Assembly (NCBI GenBank): GCA_045591885.1
Contig: JAZNTT010000071.1
Location: 1-28,504, forward strand
Direction of reading: 5' to 3'
DNA: 28,504 bases
From: Colimorpha_A sp045591885
Lineage (GTDB): Bacteria; Bacillota; Clostridia; Oscillospirales; CAG-272
The notes under the pieces were generated by a model that was given only the letters and a program-made list of their open reading frames with translations, was not told the DNA's origin and did no database searches. The translations under genes and the position numbers were made by a program. Positions 7,791-16,959 of this stretch are shown in pieces; positions within the stretch are counted from its first letter, which is position 1, and each line of letters begins with the position of its first letter.

Positions 7791-7833
7791 CCGGGTTGTC
7801 CTATATGGGCAATCCGGTGTTGGTGCTTTTTTT
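7791..7833 (+). terminator. Possible terminator or attenuator hairpin after sepF
   Basis: CCGGGTTGTCC (7791-7801) pairs with GGGCAATCCGG (7807-7817) around TATAT, 11 pairs with two G-U. A seven-T run (7827-7833) follows, but nine bases after the stem, so termination may be partial. The rest of the 228-base gap to ylmG (7778-8005) shows no gene; it holds short inverted segments such as CGGTACG/CGTACCG but no clear promoter. Confidence 0.45.
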
Positions 7834-8005
7834 GCCATACTTAATTGACGGCTTGACAGGTCGGTCGGGGCTTTTTCGGTACGCTTTTTTTGTCCGAAAT
7901 TTTCTCCTCCGTCATGCTGAAACGGACTGCTCGGAGCTATCCTTGCCGTACCGTTTGTTTTGCTTTGTATGGGTTTTTCCAAAAACGTGAGAGGACGGTT
8001 CTATC

Positions 8006-8287
8006 TTGCAATACCTCGTTTTAATGATAGCGAAAGCAGTTGATCTTTACTGCGACATCCTCATTATTGCGCTTATGATCCGAATGATCCTTTCCCTGTT
8101 CGATCCAAATGGCGAGGGGCTCATTCTCGGCTTCGCTGCGTTCTTGACGGAGCCGATAATCATATTGAGCGAAAAGCTGCTTGTTCTTCTGAAAATCGAC
8201 AACAGCGGTCCGTTCAATATTTCCGTAATGGTTGGCTACACGTTGCTTATGATAGTAAGGGCGATTCTCATCCCGTTTCTGGGGTGA
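8006..8287 (+). CDS. ylmG: YggT-family membrane protein (YlmG)
   Basis: This is a 93-residue YggT-domain protein with two membrane segments (about 10-32 and 71-91) joined by a loop. Family marks are the DPNGEGLILGFAAFLTEPI segment and the second hydrophobic helix ending in RAILIPFLG. Members of this family affect division-site or membrane organisation in Firmicutes and chloroplasts. The start codon is TTG at 8006, with AGAGGA at 7990-7995, ten bases upstream. It is the ylmG position of the division cluster. Normally ylmH would follow before divIVA, but only 71 bases separate them here. Confidence 0.9.
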   Translation: MQYLVLMIAKAVDLYCDILIIALMIRMILSLFDPNGEGLILGFAAFLTEPIIILSEKLLVLLKIDNSGPFNISVMVGYTLLMIVRAILIPFLG

Positions 8288-8302
8288 ATTTATCTCATGC
8301 CT

Positions 8303-8327
8303 TTCCGCAGGGGCTTTAGCTGCGGAA
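8303..8327 (+). other. Hairpin between ylmG and divIVA
   Basis: TTCCGCAG (8303-8310) and CTGCGGAA (8320-8327) form a perfect eight-pair stem with a nine-base loop. The divIVA ATG at 8359 has no good Shine-Dalgarno site nearby; the nearest is AAGGA at 8330-8334, 24 bases upstream. No T-run follows, so it is not an obvious terminator. Confidence 0.4.
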
Positions 8328-8358
8328 GAAAGGATGCCGATATTCGGCGCAAATACCG

Positions 8359-9249
8359 ATGCTTGCTCCACACGAACTTAAAAACACAGAATTTTCCAAG
8401 TCGCTCCGCGGTTACAGCACCGTTGAGGTTGACGAGCATATAGAATTTATTATCGAGAAATATACAGAGCTTTACCGCATAAACGACGATCTTGAAAAGA
8501 AGCTTCGCATCGTTGAAGCGCAGCTCGATGCACTTAAAGCCGAAGAGGAGTCGATCAAATCGACGCTTGTAAACGCGCAGAAGGCGAGCACGCAGATAAT
8601 CAACGAGGCAAACGAGCGTGCCGACGTTATCATGCGTTCAGCCAAAAACAGCTGTGATCGAATGATCGCAGAGCTTCAGGCAAACGTCGTTAAGGAAAAC
8701 GAGCGTCTGCGCGAAGCTCAGAGAGAAACCGCTTCCTTCAAGGCGGCGCTCTTTGAGGCATACAGAGATCATATTGCGGGACTTGAGAAGATCGTTCCCG
8801 AGATAAGAATTGAAAATAACGATGATGCTATAGCAGAGAAGCTTTCGGGCGAGGTCATGGAAAGAATACGCCGCGACCTTACGGGAAGCAGCGAGCTTCT
8901 TTCCGGCTCCGAGGACCCCTTTACTCCTGTAAATGAGGACGGCGATACGGTATCGGGCGGTTCGGGAAGCGCTGAAGCACCGATTCCCGACGCTATCGAC
9001 GACAATCTTCAGAAGCCCGATGAGGATGCGTTCACAGAGGCGCGTGACAGCGAGCAGGATTTCCTTTCAGAGAGAACGATAATTCTCGAAAAGGGCGAGA
9101 GCATTCTTGATTCGATACGCAAGATAAGCAATGAAGCGTCAGACGATGACGACCTTTTCTCAATGCTTGACTCGGTCTCCAAGGAAAACGACAAGAGCAA
9201 TTCCTCAAACACAGACGAATTCGACGTTGTTTACGACGGCAAAAAATAA
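8359..9249 (+). CDS. divIVA: DivIVA-family protein
   Basis: DivIVA is a coiled-coil protein that marks poles and septa through negative membrane curvature. The 296-residue protein opens with the typical LAPHELKNTEFSKSLRGYSTVEVDEHIEF lipid-binding and dimerisation region (residues 2-31). A long coiled coil follows to about residue 155 and includes a QKASTQIINEANERAD helix. The C-terminal half is acidic, low-complexity and likely unstructured, as in many Clostridia. No in-frame upstream start exists, so the ATG at 8359 is fixed despite the weak ribosome binding site. ileS begins 28 bases downstream, and this pairing is common in Firmicutes. Confidence 0.93.
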   Translation: MLAPHELKNTEFSKSLRGYSTVEVDEHIEFIIEKYTELYRINDDLEKKLRIVEAQLDALKAEEESIKSTLVNAQKASTQIINEANERADVIMRSAKNSCDRMIAELQANVVKENERLREAQRETASFKAALFEAYRDHIAGLEKIVPEIRIENNDDAIAEKLSGEVMERIRRDLTGSSELLSGSEDPFTPVNEDGDTVSGGSGSAEAPIPDAIDDNLQKPDEDAFTEARDSEQDFLSERTIILEKGESILDSIRKISNEASDDDDLFSMLDSVSKENDKSNSSNTDEFDVVYDGKK

Positions 9250-9276
9250 ACTGACATTAAGACAGAGGTTATAATT

Positions 9277-12033
9277 ATGGCACAGGATTACACAAAGACA
9301 CTCAATCTGCCGCAGACGGAATTCCCGATGCGTGCTTCCCTTCCTCAGCGTGAGCCCGGCTTCTACGAAAGCTGGACCGCTATGGACCTTTACGGCGAAA
9401 TAAAGAAGAGAAACAAGGGAAAGACTCCCTTTATCGTTCACGACGGACCTCCCTTCTCTAACGGCTACATCCACATGGGTCACGCGCTCAATAAGGTCCT
9501 TAAGGACTTTATCGTAAAGAGCCATGCGATGATGGGTTACTATACCCCTTACGTTCCCGGATGGGATAACCACGGTCTTCCGATCGAAAGAGCTATTGAG
9601 CTTTCGAAGAAGAAGCTCAATAAGGAAATGTCCGTTCCCGAGTTCAGAAAAGCATGCGAGAAATTTGCTGAAGACTTCATTCAGAAACAGATGGCGGGCT
9701 TCAAGCGTCTCGGCGTTATCGGCGACTGGGAACGTCCTTACCGCACTATGGACAAGCACTTTGAGGCACAGGAAGTAAAGATCTTCGGAAATATGTTCGA
9801 CAAGGGATATATTTACAAGGGTCTTAAGCCCGTTACCTGGTGTCCCTTCTGTACTACTGCGGTAGCAGAGGCGGACATTGAGTACAAGGACGATCCCTGT
9901 ACTTCAGTTTACGTAAAATTCAAGATCAAGGACGACTGCGGCAAGCTCGCCGGCTACAACCTTGACAACACCTATTTCGTAATTTGGACGACCACAATCT
10001 GGACGCTTCCCGGAAATATGGCGATCTGTCTGCATCCGCGTGAGAGCTACGCTCTTATCAAGGCGGATAACGGCGAGAACTACATTATGGCAGAAGCGCT
10101 CGCAGAGAAGACCATGAAGATGGGCGGCTTCGAGAATTACGAGATCCTCGCAACCTTCCCCGGCGCTTTCTTTGAAAATATGTATGCTACCCACCCCTTC
10201 CTTGACAAGACCTCGCGTCTCGTTTACGCCGAGTACGTTACCATGGATAGCGGTACGGGTTGCGTTCACACTGCTCCCGGCTTTGGTGCAGACGACTACA
10301 ATACCTGCATGAGATACGGCATGGACCTCGTCGTTCCCGTTGACGATCACGGCAGACATACCGACTATGCGGGCAAGTATGCAGGTCTTAAGACCGAGGA
10401 ATCGAATCCTATAATTCTTGAGGATATGCGTGAGTCCGGCGCGCTCTTTGCGTCCGAGCAGATCATTCACTCCTATCCTCATCACGACCGCTGCAAGAAG
10501 CCCGTTATCTTCCGTGCTACTCCTCAGTGGTTCTGCTCCGTTGAGTCCTTCAAGGATCAGGCGGTAAAAGCTATAGAGAACGTCCAGTGGTTCCCTGCTT
10601 GGGGCGAGGACAGAATGACGAGCATGATGCGCGAGCGTGCAGACTGGTGTAGCTCCCGTCAGCGCCGTTGGGGTATGCGTATTCCCGTATTCTACTGTAA
10701 CGACTGCGGTAAGCCCGTATCTAACCCCGAATCTATCGCTAAGATCAGCGCTCTCTTCGATGAGCACGGTTCGAACATCTGGTTTGAGAAAACCGCTATG
10801 GAGCTTGTTCCCGACGGATTTACCTGCCCTCACTGCGGCGGCAAGGAATTTGAGAAGGAAACCGATACTCTCGACTGCTGGTTCGATTCCGGCTCGACAC
10901 ACTACGCTTCCCTCATGCACGATACTCCCGAGCTTTGGCCCGCTGACGTATATCTTGAGGGTGCTGACCAGTACCGCGGTTGGTTCCAGGCGTCGCTTCT
11001 TACCAGCGTAGGTGCGCTTGACAAGGGCGCTCCCTTCAAGCAGGTACTTACTCACGGTTGGGTCGTTGACGGTCAGGGACGTGCAATGCACAAGAGTCTC
11101 GGTAACGGTGTTGATCCTGCCGACCTTATCAAGGATTTCGGAGCCGACATAGTTCGTCTTTGGGCGGCTTCCTCCGATTACCACGCTGACGTTCGTTGCT
11201 CAAAGGAGATATTCTCTCAGCTTTCCGAGTCGTACCGCAAGATCAGAAACACCGTTCGTATCCTTATGGCGAACGTAAGCGATTTCGATCCCGATAACGA
11301 TATGGTAGCCGTCGACGAGCTTTACGACATTGACAAGTGGGCGCATTCGCGTCTTAACAAGCTCGTCAAGAACGTTATTGATTCCTACAATACCTACGCG
11401 TTCCACGTAGCATATCACGAGATAAACAACTTCTGCTCCGTAGAGCTTTCGAAGCTCTACGTTGATATTACGAAGGACCGTGTTTACACCGATGCCAAGG
11501 ATGGCAATGGACGCCGCGCAGCACAGAGCACGATGTATATCATCCTCTCTGCTCTTACCCGTCTGCTTGCGCCCATCATCACCTTCACCGCCGACGAAGC
11601 ATGGCAGATGATGCCTCACGCATCGACTGACGATGTCAGAAACATTCTTCTTAACGATATGCCTGTTTACAGCGAGGAGTACTGCTTCGATGAGATCGAA
11701 GAGCGTTACAACGCGCTCTTTGAGCTTCGTGACGATGTTATGAAGTATCTTGAAGAGGCAAGAGCAGCTAAGACTATCGGTAAGTCGCTTGACGCAAAGG
11801 TCGAGATCACCGTTTCCGACAAGGAAAAATACGCGCTTCTCTCCTCCTTCGGAGACGAGCTTGAGACCGTATTCATCGTATCAAGCGTTACCGTAAACGA
11901 GGGCGAGGACGAGATCAAGGTCTCCCCCGCTGACGGTTGCAAGTGCGTTCGTTGTTGGAAGTTCAGTGAGAATGGCAAGGACACCGATGGCGGATTCCTC
12001 TGTATCCGTTGCGCCGACATTCTCGGTATCTAA
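9277..12033 (+). CDS. ileS: Isoleucine-tRNA ligase
   Basis: IleRS charges tRNA-Ile and edits mis-charged valine. The 918-residue protein has the HIGH motif as HMGH at 66-69 and the editing CP1 insertion with TTTIWTLPGN. The catalytic WCSSRQRRWG.P segment and DCWFDSGS lie downstream. The second signature reads AMHKSLGN (603-610) where KMSKS would be expected, a variant I recall from other clostridial enzymes. The C-terminal zinc ribbon has Cys890, Cys893, Cys909 and Cys912. It follows divIVA by 28 bases with AGAGGT as ribosome binding site. No T-box leader is present in that space, so expression should depend on the upstream transcript. Confidence 0.97.
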   Translation: MAQDYTKTLNLPQTEFPMRASLPQREPGFYESWTAMDLYGEIKKRNKGKTPFIVHDGPPFSNGYIHMGHALNKVLKDFIVKSHAMMGYYTPYVPGWDNHGLPIERAIELSKKKLNKEMSVPEFRKACEKFAEDFIQKQMAGFKRLGVIGDWERPYRTMDKHFEAQEVKIFGNMFDKGYIYKGLKPVTWCPFCTTAVAEADIEYKDDPCTSVYVKFKIKDDCGKLAGYNLDNTYFVIWTTTIWTLPGNMAICLHPRESYALIKADNGENYIMAEALAEKTMKMGGFENYEILATFPGAFFENMYATHPFLDKTSRLVYAEYVTMDSGTGCVHTAPGFGADDYNTCMRYGMDLVVPVDDHGRHTDYAGKYAGLKTEESNPIILEDMRESGALFASEQIIHSYPHHDRCKKPVIFRATPQWFCSVESFKDQAVKAIENVQWFPAWGEDRMTSMMRERADWCSSRQRRWGMRIPVFYCNDCGKPVSNPESIAKISALFDEHGSNIWFEKTAMELVPDGFTCPHCGGKEFEKETDTLDCWFDSGSTHYASLMHDTPELWPADVYLEGADQYRGWFQASLLTSVGALDKGAPFKQVLTHGWVVDGQGRAMHKSLGNGVDPADLIKDFGADIVRLWAASSDYHADVRCSKEIFSQLSESYRKIRNTVRILMANVSDFDPDNDMVAVDELYDIDKWAHSRLNKLVKNVIDSYNTYAFHVAYHEINNFCSVELSKLYVDITKDRVYTDAKDGNGRRAAQSTMYIILSALTRLLAPIITFTADEAWQMMPHASTDDVRNILLNDMPVYSEEYCFDEIEERYNALFELRDDVMKYLEEARAAKTIGKSLDAKVEITVSDKEKYALLSSFGDELETVFIVSSVTVNEGEDEIKVSPADGCKCVRCWKFSENGKDTDGGFLCIRCADILGI

Positions 12034-12036
12034 TCA

Positions 12037-12543
12037 ATGATAATAATATCTTTCGCCATAATCGTCGCGTCAGTCATTCTCGATCAGATAACAAAGGTTA
12101 TTGCTCTGAACGAGCTTAAGCCGATCGTATCGCATCCATTTATCCCCGGCTTTATTGAATTTCGTTTCACAACAAATCCCGGTATTGCTTTCGGTATGCT
12201 GGGCGGTCAGGGTTGGCTGTTTATACCCATATCGAGCATTGCGATAATTATTGTTATATTTGTACTGTTCCGCTTCAGAAAGAAGCTTTCGCCGCTTCTT
12301 TCCGTCGCGCTATCTATGATAGCGGGCGGCGGTATCGGCAATCAGATCGACAGAATCTTCCGCGGCGAGGTCATAGATTTTCTGAATTTTCAGTTCTTCG
12401 ACTTTCCGATATTCAACGTTGCCGACTGCTTCGTTTCCGTCGGTTGCGTGCTTGCGGGAATCGCAATAATGTTCTTCGACAGATGGGTATTGTTCGACGA
12501 AAAGGATAAAACAAAGGTATCCGGAGAAAAGAATGATAAATAA
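12037..12543 (+). CDS. lspA: Lipoprotein signal peptidase (signal peptidase II)
   Basis: LspA is the membrane aspartic protease that removes signal peptides of diacylated prolipoproteins. The 168-residue protein has four hydrophobic segments. Catalytic Asp114 lies in GGGIGNQIDRIFRGEVIDF and Asp130 in FNVAD, both in the usual order. The NPGIAFGM segment near 47-54 is the family's N-x-G-x-A-F box. The ATG at 12037 follows the ileS stop by three bases with no clear Shine-Dalgarno site, so translation is probably coupled. It ends 11 bases inside rluD. A Thr-rich lipoprotein, its likely substrate type, lies further right. Confidence 0.95.
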   Translation: MIIISFAIIVASVILDQITKVIALNELKPIVSHPFIPGFIEFRFTTNPGIAFGMLGGQGWLFIPISSIAIIIVIFVLFRFRKKLSPLLSVALSMIAGGGIGNQIDRIFRGEVIDFLNFQFFDFPIFNVADCFVSVGCVLAGIAIMFFDRWVLFDEKDKTKVSGEKNDK

Positions 12544-13456
12544 CGAAAGCGTCGGCTTACGTCTTGACGTTTATGTGGCGGAACGCGAGAAAATTACGCG
12601 TTCCGCCTCTGCAAAATTGATAGAAAGCGGTGCTGTTACGGTAAACGGCGAAGCGGTAAGCAAAAACTACCGTTTGCGCGAGGGTGATACCGTTGACACG
12701 GTTATTCCCGAGCCGACCCCTGATAAGGCGGAGCCGGAAAACATACCGCTTGACATAGTTTACGAGGACAGCGATCTGCTCGTAGTTAATAAGCCCAAGG
12801 GGATGGTAGTTCATCCTGCGGCGGGAAACGAAAGCGGCACTCTCGTAAACGCACTTCTGTACCACTGCGGTGACTCGCTATCGGGGATAAACGGCGTTAT
12901 CCGTCCCGGAATCGTTCACCGTATCGACAAGGACACGTCGGGGCTTCTCGTCGTTGCAAAAAATGACGCGTCTCACGTTTCGCTTGCCGAGCAGATCAGT
13001 TCACACACCTTCGACCGCTTTTACCGCGCGATTTCGCTCGGTCATCTGAAGGAAGAAAGCGGAAGAATTGACAAGCCGATCGGGCGTCACCCCGTTGACC
13101 GCAAGAAAATGGCGATCGTCAAGGAGGGACGCGATGCGGCAACAAATTACAAGGTTCTAAGCACGCTTGACGGCGCGGACTATATCGAGCTTAAGCTCGA
13201 AACGGGAAGAACGCATCAAATAAGGGTTCATCTTTCGTCACTCGGTCACCCGATAATGGGTGACACGGTCTACGGCGGAGGCAAAACGAGATTTGAAGCT
13301 CAGCACCCCTCACTTATTTCGGGGCAGTGTCTGCACGCGAAGACCATCTCGTTCATTCACCCGAAAAGCAGTGAATATATGTCGTTCGACAGTCCCCTTC
13401 CCGACTATTTCAAGAAGCTTCTGACGCTCCTCGGAGGAAGTGAAATCAATGGGTAA
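12533..13456 (+). CDS. rluD: RluD-type ribosomal large subunit pseudouridine synthase
   Basis: The enzyme converts uridines of 23S rRNA to pseudouridine. The 307-residue protein has an N-terminal S4 RNA-binding domain (about 8-60, with RSASAKLIESGAVTVNG) and the RluA-family catalytic domain. The catalytic motif HRIDKDTSGLLVV carries Asp132. Later marks are the LETGRTHQIRVH segment and the C-terminal GHPIMGDTVYGG. It overlaps lspA by 11 bases, as in the common lspA-rluD (ylyB) pair. The exact RluD subtype rather than RluC is by context; family membership is secure. Confidence 0.93.
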   Translation: MINNESVGLRLDVYVAEREKITRSASAKLIESGAVTVNGEAVSKNYRLREGDTVDTVIPEPTPDKAEPENIPLDIVYEDSDLLVVNKPKGMVVHPAAGNESGTLVNALLYHCGDSLSGINGVIRPGIVHRIDKDTSGLLVVAKNDASHVSLAEQISSHTFDRFYRAISLGHLKEESGRIDKPIGRHPVDRKKMAIVKEGRDAATNYKVLSTLDGADYIELKLETGRTHQIRVHLSSLGHPIMGDTVYGGGKTRFEAQHPSLISGQCLHAKTISFIHPKSSEYMSFDSPLPDYFKKLLTLLGGSEING

Positions 13457-14216
13457 ATTCGATAACATTCTGATATTAAGCGATTTCGACGGCACGTTTG
13501 CAGGTAAAAACAGCCGAATGGTCGACCGAAATCTAGAGGCAATCGAGTATTTCAAAAGTAACGGCGGACATTTTACGCTGTCAACGGGGCGTCTTCCCTG
13601 TATGCTTAATATCGTTTTCCCGACGTTCCGCGAGGTCGTTAATTACCCCTTGATACTTGCTAACGGCTCGATTCTTTATGACGGCAAGACCGACACTGTT
13701 ATTTCCGAGCTTTTCTACGACGGCGTTCAGGCGCGGCTCGACATCAAGGACGTTATGAGCAAATTCGACGTTGTCAAATTCGCCTGCTACACCGACGATG
13801 GACAGCTTCAAAGCGGAATTACCCCCGATGAGGCAGTAGGCAATAAGTGGCGCAAGGCAAATCTTACCTACGCTACCGACGTTGAAGCAATTCGCGCCCG
13901 CGATTATATAAACGAGACCTACGGCGACCGCTACTCCTGCTTCCGTTCAAGTTACTCGTTTACAGAGATCGTAGGAGTTGAGTCCGGCAAGGGAAAGAGG
14001 ATCCCTGCTCTTCGTGAGTTTTCCGATAAGAAGCTTACGGTCTGCTGTATCGGAGATTTTGAAAACGATATTGAGATGCTGAAGATGGGCGACGTTGCTT
14101 TCTGCCCGTCTAATGCAATTGACGAAGTAAAGAACATCAGCGATCACGTAGTTTGTCATCACGACGAGGGTGCCATCGCGGATATGATAAAAATAATTGA
14201 GGAACAATACATTTGA
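13449..14216 (+). CDS. HAD-superfamily Cof-type phosphatase
   Basis: This soluble phosphatase has about 255 residues and a HAD fold of class IIB (Cof-like). Motif I DFDGTF holds nucleophile Asp12 and Asp14; motif II is TLSTGR; the cap domain runs through the middle; and CIGDFENDIEMLK is motif IV. Substrates of such enzymes are broad sugar or nucleotide phosphates and cannot be read here. The ATG at 13449 lies ten bases after GGAGGA; a GTG at 13440 would be only one base from it, so I chose 13449. It overlaps the rluD stop by eight bases and ends 35 bases before the metG start. Confidence 0.9.
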   Translation: MGKFDNILILSDFDGTFAGKNSRMVDRNLEAIEYFKSNGGHFTLSTGRLPCMLNIVFPTFREVVNYPLILANGSILYDGKTDTVISELFYDGVQARLDIKDVMSKFDVVKFACYTDDGQLQSGITPDEAVGNKWRKANLTYATDVEAIRARDYINETYGDRYSCFRSSYSFTEIVGVESGKGKRIPALREFSDKKLTVCCIGDFENDIEMLKMGDVAFCPSNAIDEVKNISDHVVCHHDEGAIADMIKIIEEQYI

Positions 14217-14251
14217 CTAAAATGCCGCTCATTCGCGGCAAGGAGGATAAA

Positions 14252-16165
14252 ATGAAAGAGAAATTTTACATCACAACAGCAATAGCGTACAGCTCGCGCA
14301 AGCCTCATATAGGCAATACGTTCGAGGTCATTATGACCGACGCTATCGCACGCTACAAGAGAAAACAAGGCTACGACGTGTTTTTCTTAACAGGTACCGA
14401 TGAGCACGGTCAGAAGATCGAAAACTGTGCTAAGGAGGCAGGTATCACTCCTAAGGAATACGTTGACGGCGTAGCAGGACAGATAAAAGAGATCTGGGAT
14501 CTTATGGACGCGTCCTACGACCATTTCATCCGCACAACAGACGATTATCACGAGGCGGCAGTTTCCGCCATCTTCAAGAAGCTCTACGACAAGGGCGATA
14601 TATACAAGAGCGAATACGAGGGCTGGTACTGCGAGCCGTGTGAGGCATTCCTTACCGACAGCCAGATAGTCGACGGCAAGTGTCCCGACTGCGGACGCGA
14701 GGTCAAGAAGATGAAGGAGGAATCCTACTTCTTCCGTATGAGCGCATATCAGGATCGCCTCATGAAGCACATCGAGGAGCATCCCGAATTCATCGAGCCG
14801 GAAGCTAGAAAGAAGGAAATGGTAAATAATTTCCTTAAGCCCGGTCTTCAGGACCTTTGCGTTTCGCGCAGCTCCTTTAAGTGGGGCGTTCCCGTTTCCT
14901 TTGACGACAAGCACGTTATCTACGTCTGGATAGACGCACTTTCGAACTATATCACGGCTCTCGGCTACAATCCCGAGCTTCCCGAGACTGATGCGTTCAA
15001 GAAAAATTGGCCTGCCGACCTTCATATCATCGGTAAGGACATCATGCGTTTCCATACGATCTACTGGCCTATCATTCTTATGGCGCTTGATCTTCCGCTT
15101 CCGAAAAAGGTGTTCGGTCATCCTTGGCTCAACGTCGGCGCGGACAAGATGAGTAAGTCGAAGGGCAACAGCATTTACGCTGACGACCTTGCTAATATTA
15201 TCGGTGTTGATGCGGTAAGAGAATACGTGCTTGCGGAAATGCCTTACCACAATGACGGAAGCATCACGTTCGACAACATCATCACACGTTACAATACCGA
15301 CCTTGCAAACAACCTCGGAAACCTCGTCAACCGCACTCTTGCGATGACTGCAAAGTATTTTGACAGTGTCGTTCCCTCCCCTGCTTCTGAAAATGAACCC
15401 GACGCCGACCTTAAGGCATGCGTAAAGAAGGCGTACGAAGATATGGTCGCGCAGATGGACAGCTATCATATTGCAGATGCAGTTGAGACTGTATTCAGCG
15501 TGTTCCGCCGTGCTAACAAGTATATCGACGAGACGACTCCCTGGACTCTTGCTAAAAACGGCGACACAGAGCGTCTAAGCACCGTAATTTACAATCTTCT
15601 CGAAGCTATCCGCGTCGGTGCTGTTATGGTAGAGCCGTTCATGCCCTCGACGTCCCTTAGTATTCTTAATCAGCTCGGTACTGCCGTTGATTCTTACGAA
15701 TTCGGCGGTCTTGAAGCAGGAAAGCCGATAGGAGAAGCTAAGGTTCTATTCTCGCGTCTTGATGAAAAGGAAACTCTTGAAAAGCTCGAGGCAATGAATC
15801 CTCCCAAGGCGCCCGCTGTTCCCGTCCCCGAGGATCAGGAGGAGCAGATCGGAATTGAAAGCTTCGGTGCAGTTGAGCTTCGTACCGCGCAGGTAATCGC
15901 CTGCGAGAGAATACCTAAGGCAAAGAAGCTTCTCAAGCTTCAGCTTGATCTCGGCTACGAGCAGAGACAGGTTGCGTCGGGCATTGCAAAGTGCTACGCA
16001 CCCGAGGACCTTATCGGAAAGAAGATAATCGTTGTTGCAAACCTCAAGCCCGCAGTTCTTTGCGGAGTTGAGAGCAACGGAATGATCCTCGCATCGGGCG
16101 ATGGCGATCAGATCAAGGTCGTGTTCCTTGACGACGATACTCCCCTCGGACAGAGAGTAAGATGA
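14252..16165 (+). CDS. metG: Methionine-tRNA ligase
   Basis: MetRS charges initiator and elongator tRNA-Met. From ATG 14252 the protein has 637 residues. HIGN at 19-22, a zinc knuckle with Cys127, Cys130, Cys144 and Cys147, and KMSKS at 299-303 are all in place. A C-terminal tRNA-binding (EMAP/Trbp111-like) domain with VELRTAQV and the segment VVANLKPAVLCGVESNGM ends the protein. The ATG follows AAGGAGGA by four bases; a longer in-frame reading from 14213 is not supported. The GCCGC/GCGGC hairpin just upstream (about 14223-14238) sits close to the ribosome binding site. metG overlaps tatD in ATGA. Confidence 0.97.
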   Translation: MKEKFYITTAIAYSSRKPHIGNTFEVIMTDAIARYKRKQGYDVFFLTGTDEHGQKIENCAKEAGITPKEYVDGVAGQIKEIWDLMDASYDHFIRTTDDYHEAAVSAIFKKLYDKGDIYKSEYEGWYCEPCEAFLTDSQIVDGKCPDCGREVKKMKEESYFFRMSAYQDRLMKHIEEHPEFIEPEARKKEMVNNFLKPGLQDLCVSRSSFKWGVPVSFDDKHVIYVWIDALSNYITALGYNPELPETDAFKKNWPADLHIIGKDIMRFHTIYWPIILMALDLPLPKKVFGHPWLNVGADKMSKSKGNSIYADDLANIIGVDAVREYVLAEMPYHNDGSITFDNIITRYNTDLANNLGNLVNRTLAMTAKYFDSVVPSPASENEPDADLKACVKKAYEDMVAQMDSYHIADAVETVFSVFRRANKYIDETTPWTLAKNGDTERLSTVIYNLLEAIRVGAVMVEPFMPSTSLSILNQLGTAVDSYEFGGLEAGKPIGEAKVLFSRLDEKETLEKLEAMNPPKAPAVPVPEDQEEQIGIESFGAVELRTAQVIACERIPKAKKLLKLQLDLGYEQRQVASGIAKCYAPEDLIGKKIIVVANLKPAVLCGVESNGMILASGDGDQIKVVFLDDDTPLGQRVR

Positions 16166-16956
16166 TAATTTTCGATTCCCACGCGCATTATAATGACGAA
16201 AAGTTCGGACTCGAAGATGAGCGCGACGCGAAGATAAAAGAAATAATGGACGGCGGCGTGAGATATATCATAAACGCCGGAACAAGTCCCGAAACCTCGC
16301 GAGAGAGCTTGAAAATCACCGAAAAATTCGACGGATTTTATGCGTCGGTCGGTATTCATCCGTCTGATCTATATGAACTTAGCGACCCTTACGCGGCGCT
16401 TAAGGAGATAGAAACGCTTGCCTCTCATCCGAAGGCAGTCGCTATCGGTGAGATCGGACTTGATTATCACTGGCACGAGGAGCGTCACGATTTCCAAAAG
16501 GAATTTCTTCACTATCAGCTTGAGCTTGCTGAAAAGCTTGATCTTCCCGTTATAATTCACGACCGCGAGGCACACGGTGACTGCCTTGACGCAGTATTCG
16601 CTCACCCAAACGTACGCGGTGTATTTCACAGCTACAGCGGCAGCGCAGAGAGCGCCAAGGAGCTTATAAAGCGCGGATGGTACATTTCCTTTTCGGGAGT
16701 GGTTACCTTCAAAAACGCTGCTCGGCTTGCCGAGATCGTACCTACGATCCCGAGCGACCGACTTCTGACCGAGACCGACTGCCCGTATCTTACGCCGCAT
16801 CCGCACCGCGGTGAGCGTAACGATTCGAGCTACCTTACCTATACGATTGAAAAGCTTGCATCCCTTCGCGGAGCTACTCCCGATGAGATCGCGGCTTTAA
16901 CGCTTAAAAATGCCGCAACGCTGTTCAGCAAATGCGGAATAATTACGGAGGGATAA
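16162..16956 (+). CDS. tatD: TatD-family metal-dependent deoxyribonuclease
   Basis: The 264-residue TIM-barrel hydrolase has the metal-binding set of the TatD family: HAH at 7-9, Glu in AIGEIGLDYHW, His in VIIHDREAH, His in GVFHSYSG and Asp in TETDCPYL. Members act as 3'-exonucleases on DNA or as D-aminoacyl or other hydrolases. The pairing metG-tatD is common in Firmicutes, and the four-base ATGA overlap shows translational coupling. The stop lies three bases before pncB. Confidence 0.95.
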   Translation: MIIFDSHAHYNDEKFGLEDERDAKIKEIMDGGVRYIINAGTSPETSRESLKITEKFDGFYASVGIHPSDLYELSDPYAALKEIETLASHPKAVAIGEIGLDYHWHEERHDFQKEFLHYQLELAEKLDLPVIIHDREAHGDCLDAVFAHPNVRGVFHSYSGSAESAKELIKRGWYISFSGVVTFKNAARLAEIVPTIPSDRLLTETDCPYLTPHPHRGERNDSSYLTYTIEKLASLRGATPDEIAALTLKNAATLFSKCGIITEG

Positions 16957-16959
16957 ATT

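Noticed and set aside
7698..7982. A minus-strand frame covering the sepF-ylmG gap
   Set aside because: It overlaps the end of sepF, has low-complexity basic content and no start signals; the gap looks noncoding.
9250..9276. A possible T-box leader for ileS
   Set aside because: Only 27 bases lie between divIVA and ileS, far too few for a T-box.
9904..11184. A 426-codon minus-strand open frame inside ileS
   Set aside because: It is fully antisense to a clear isoleucyl-tRNA synthetase gene, lacks a ribosome binding site and resembles no family; long antisense frames arise from the codon bias of ileS.
14213..14251. An upstream start for metG
   Set aside because: The 13 extra residues lack similarity to MetRS N termini and the AAGGAGGA site directly precedes the ATG at 14252.
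14387..15469. A 360-codon minus-strand open frame inside metG
   Set aside because: It is antisense to a well supported methionyl-tRNA synthetase with intact motifs; no promoter or ribosome binding site supports it.
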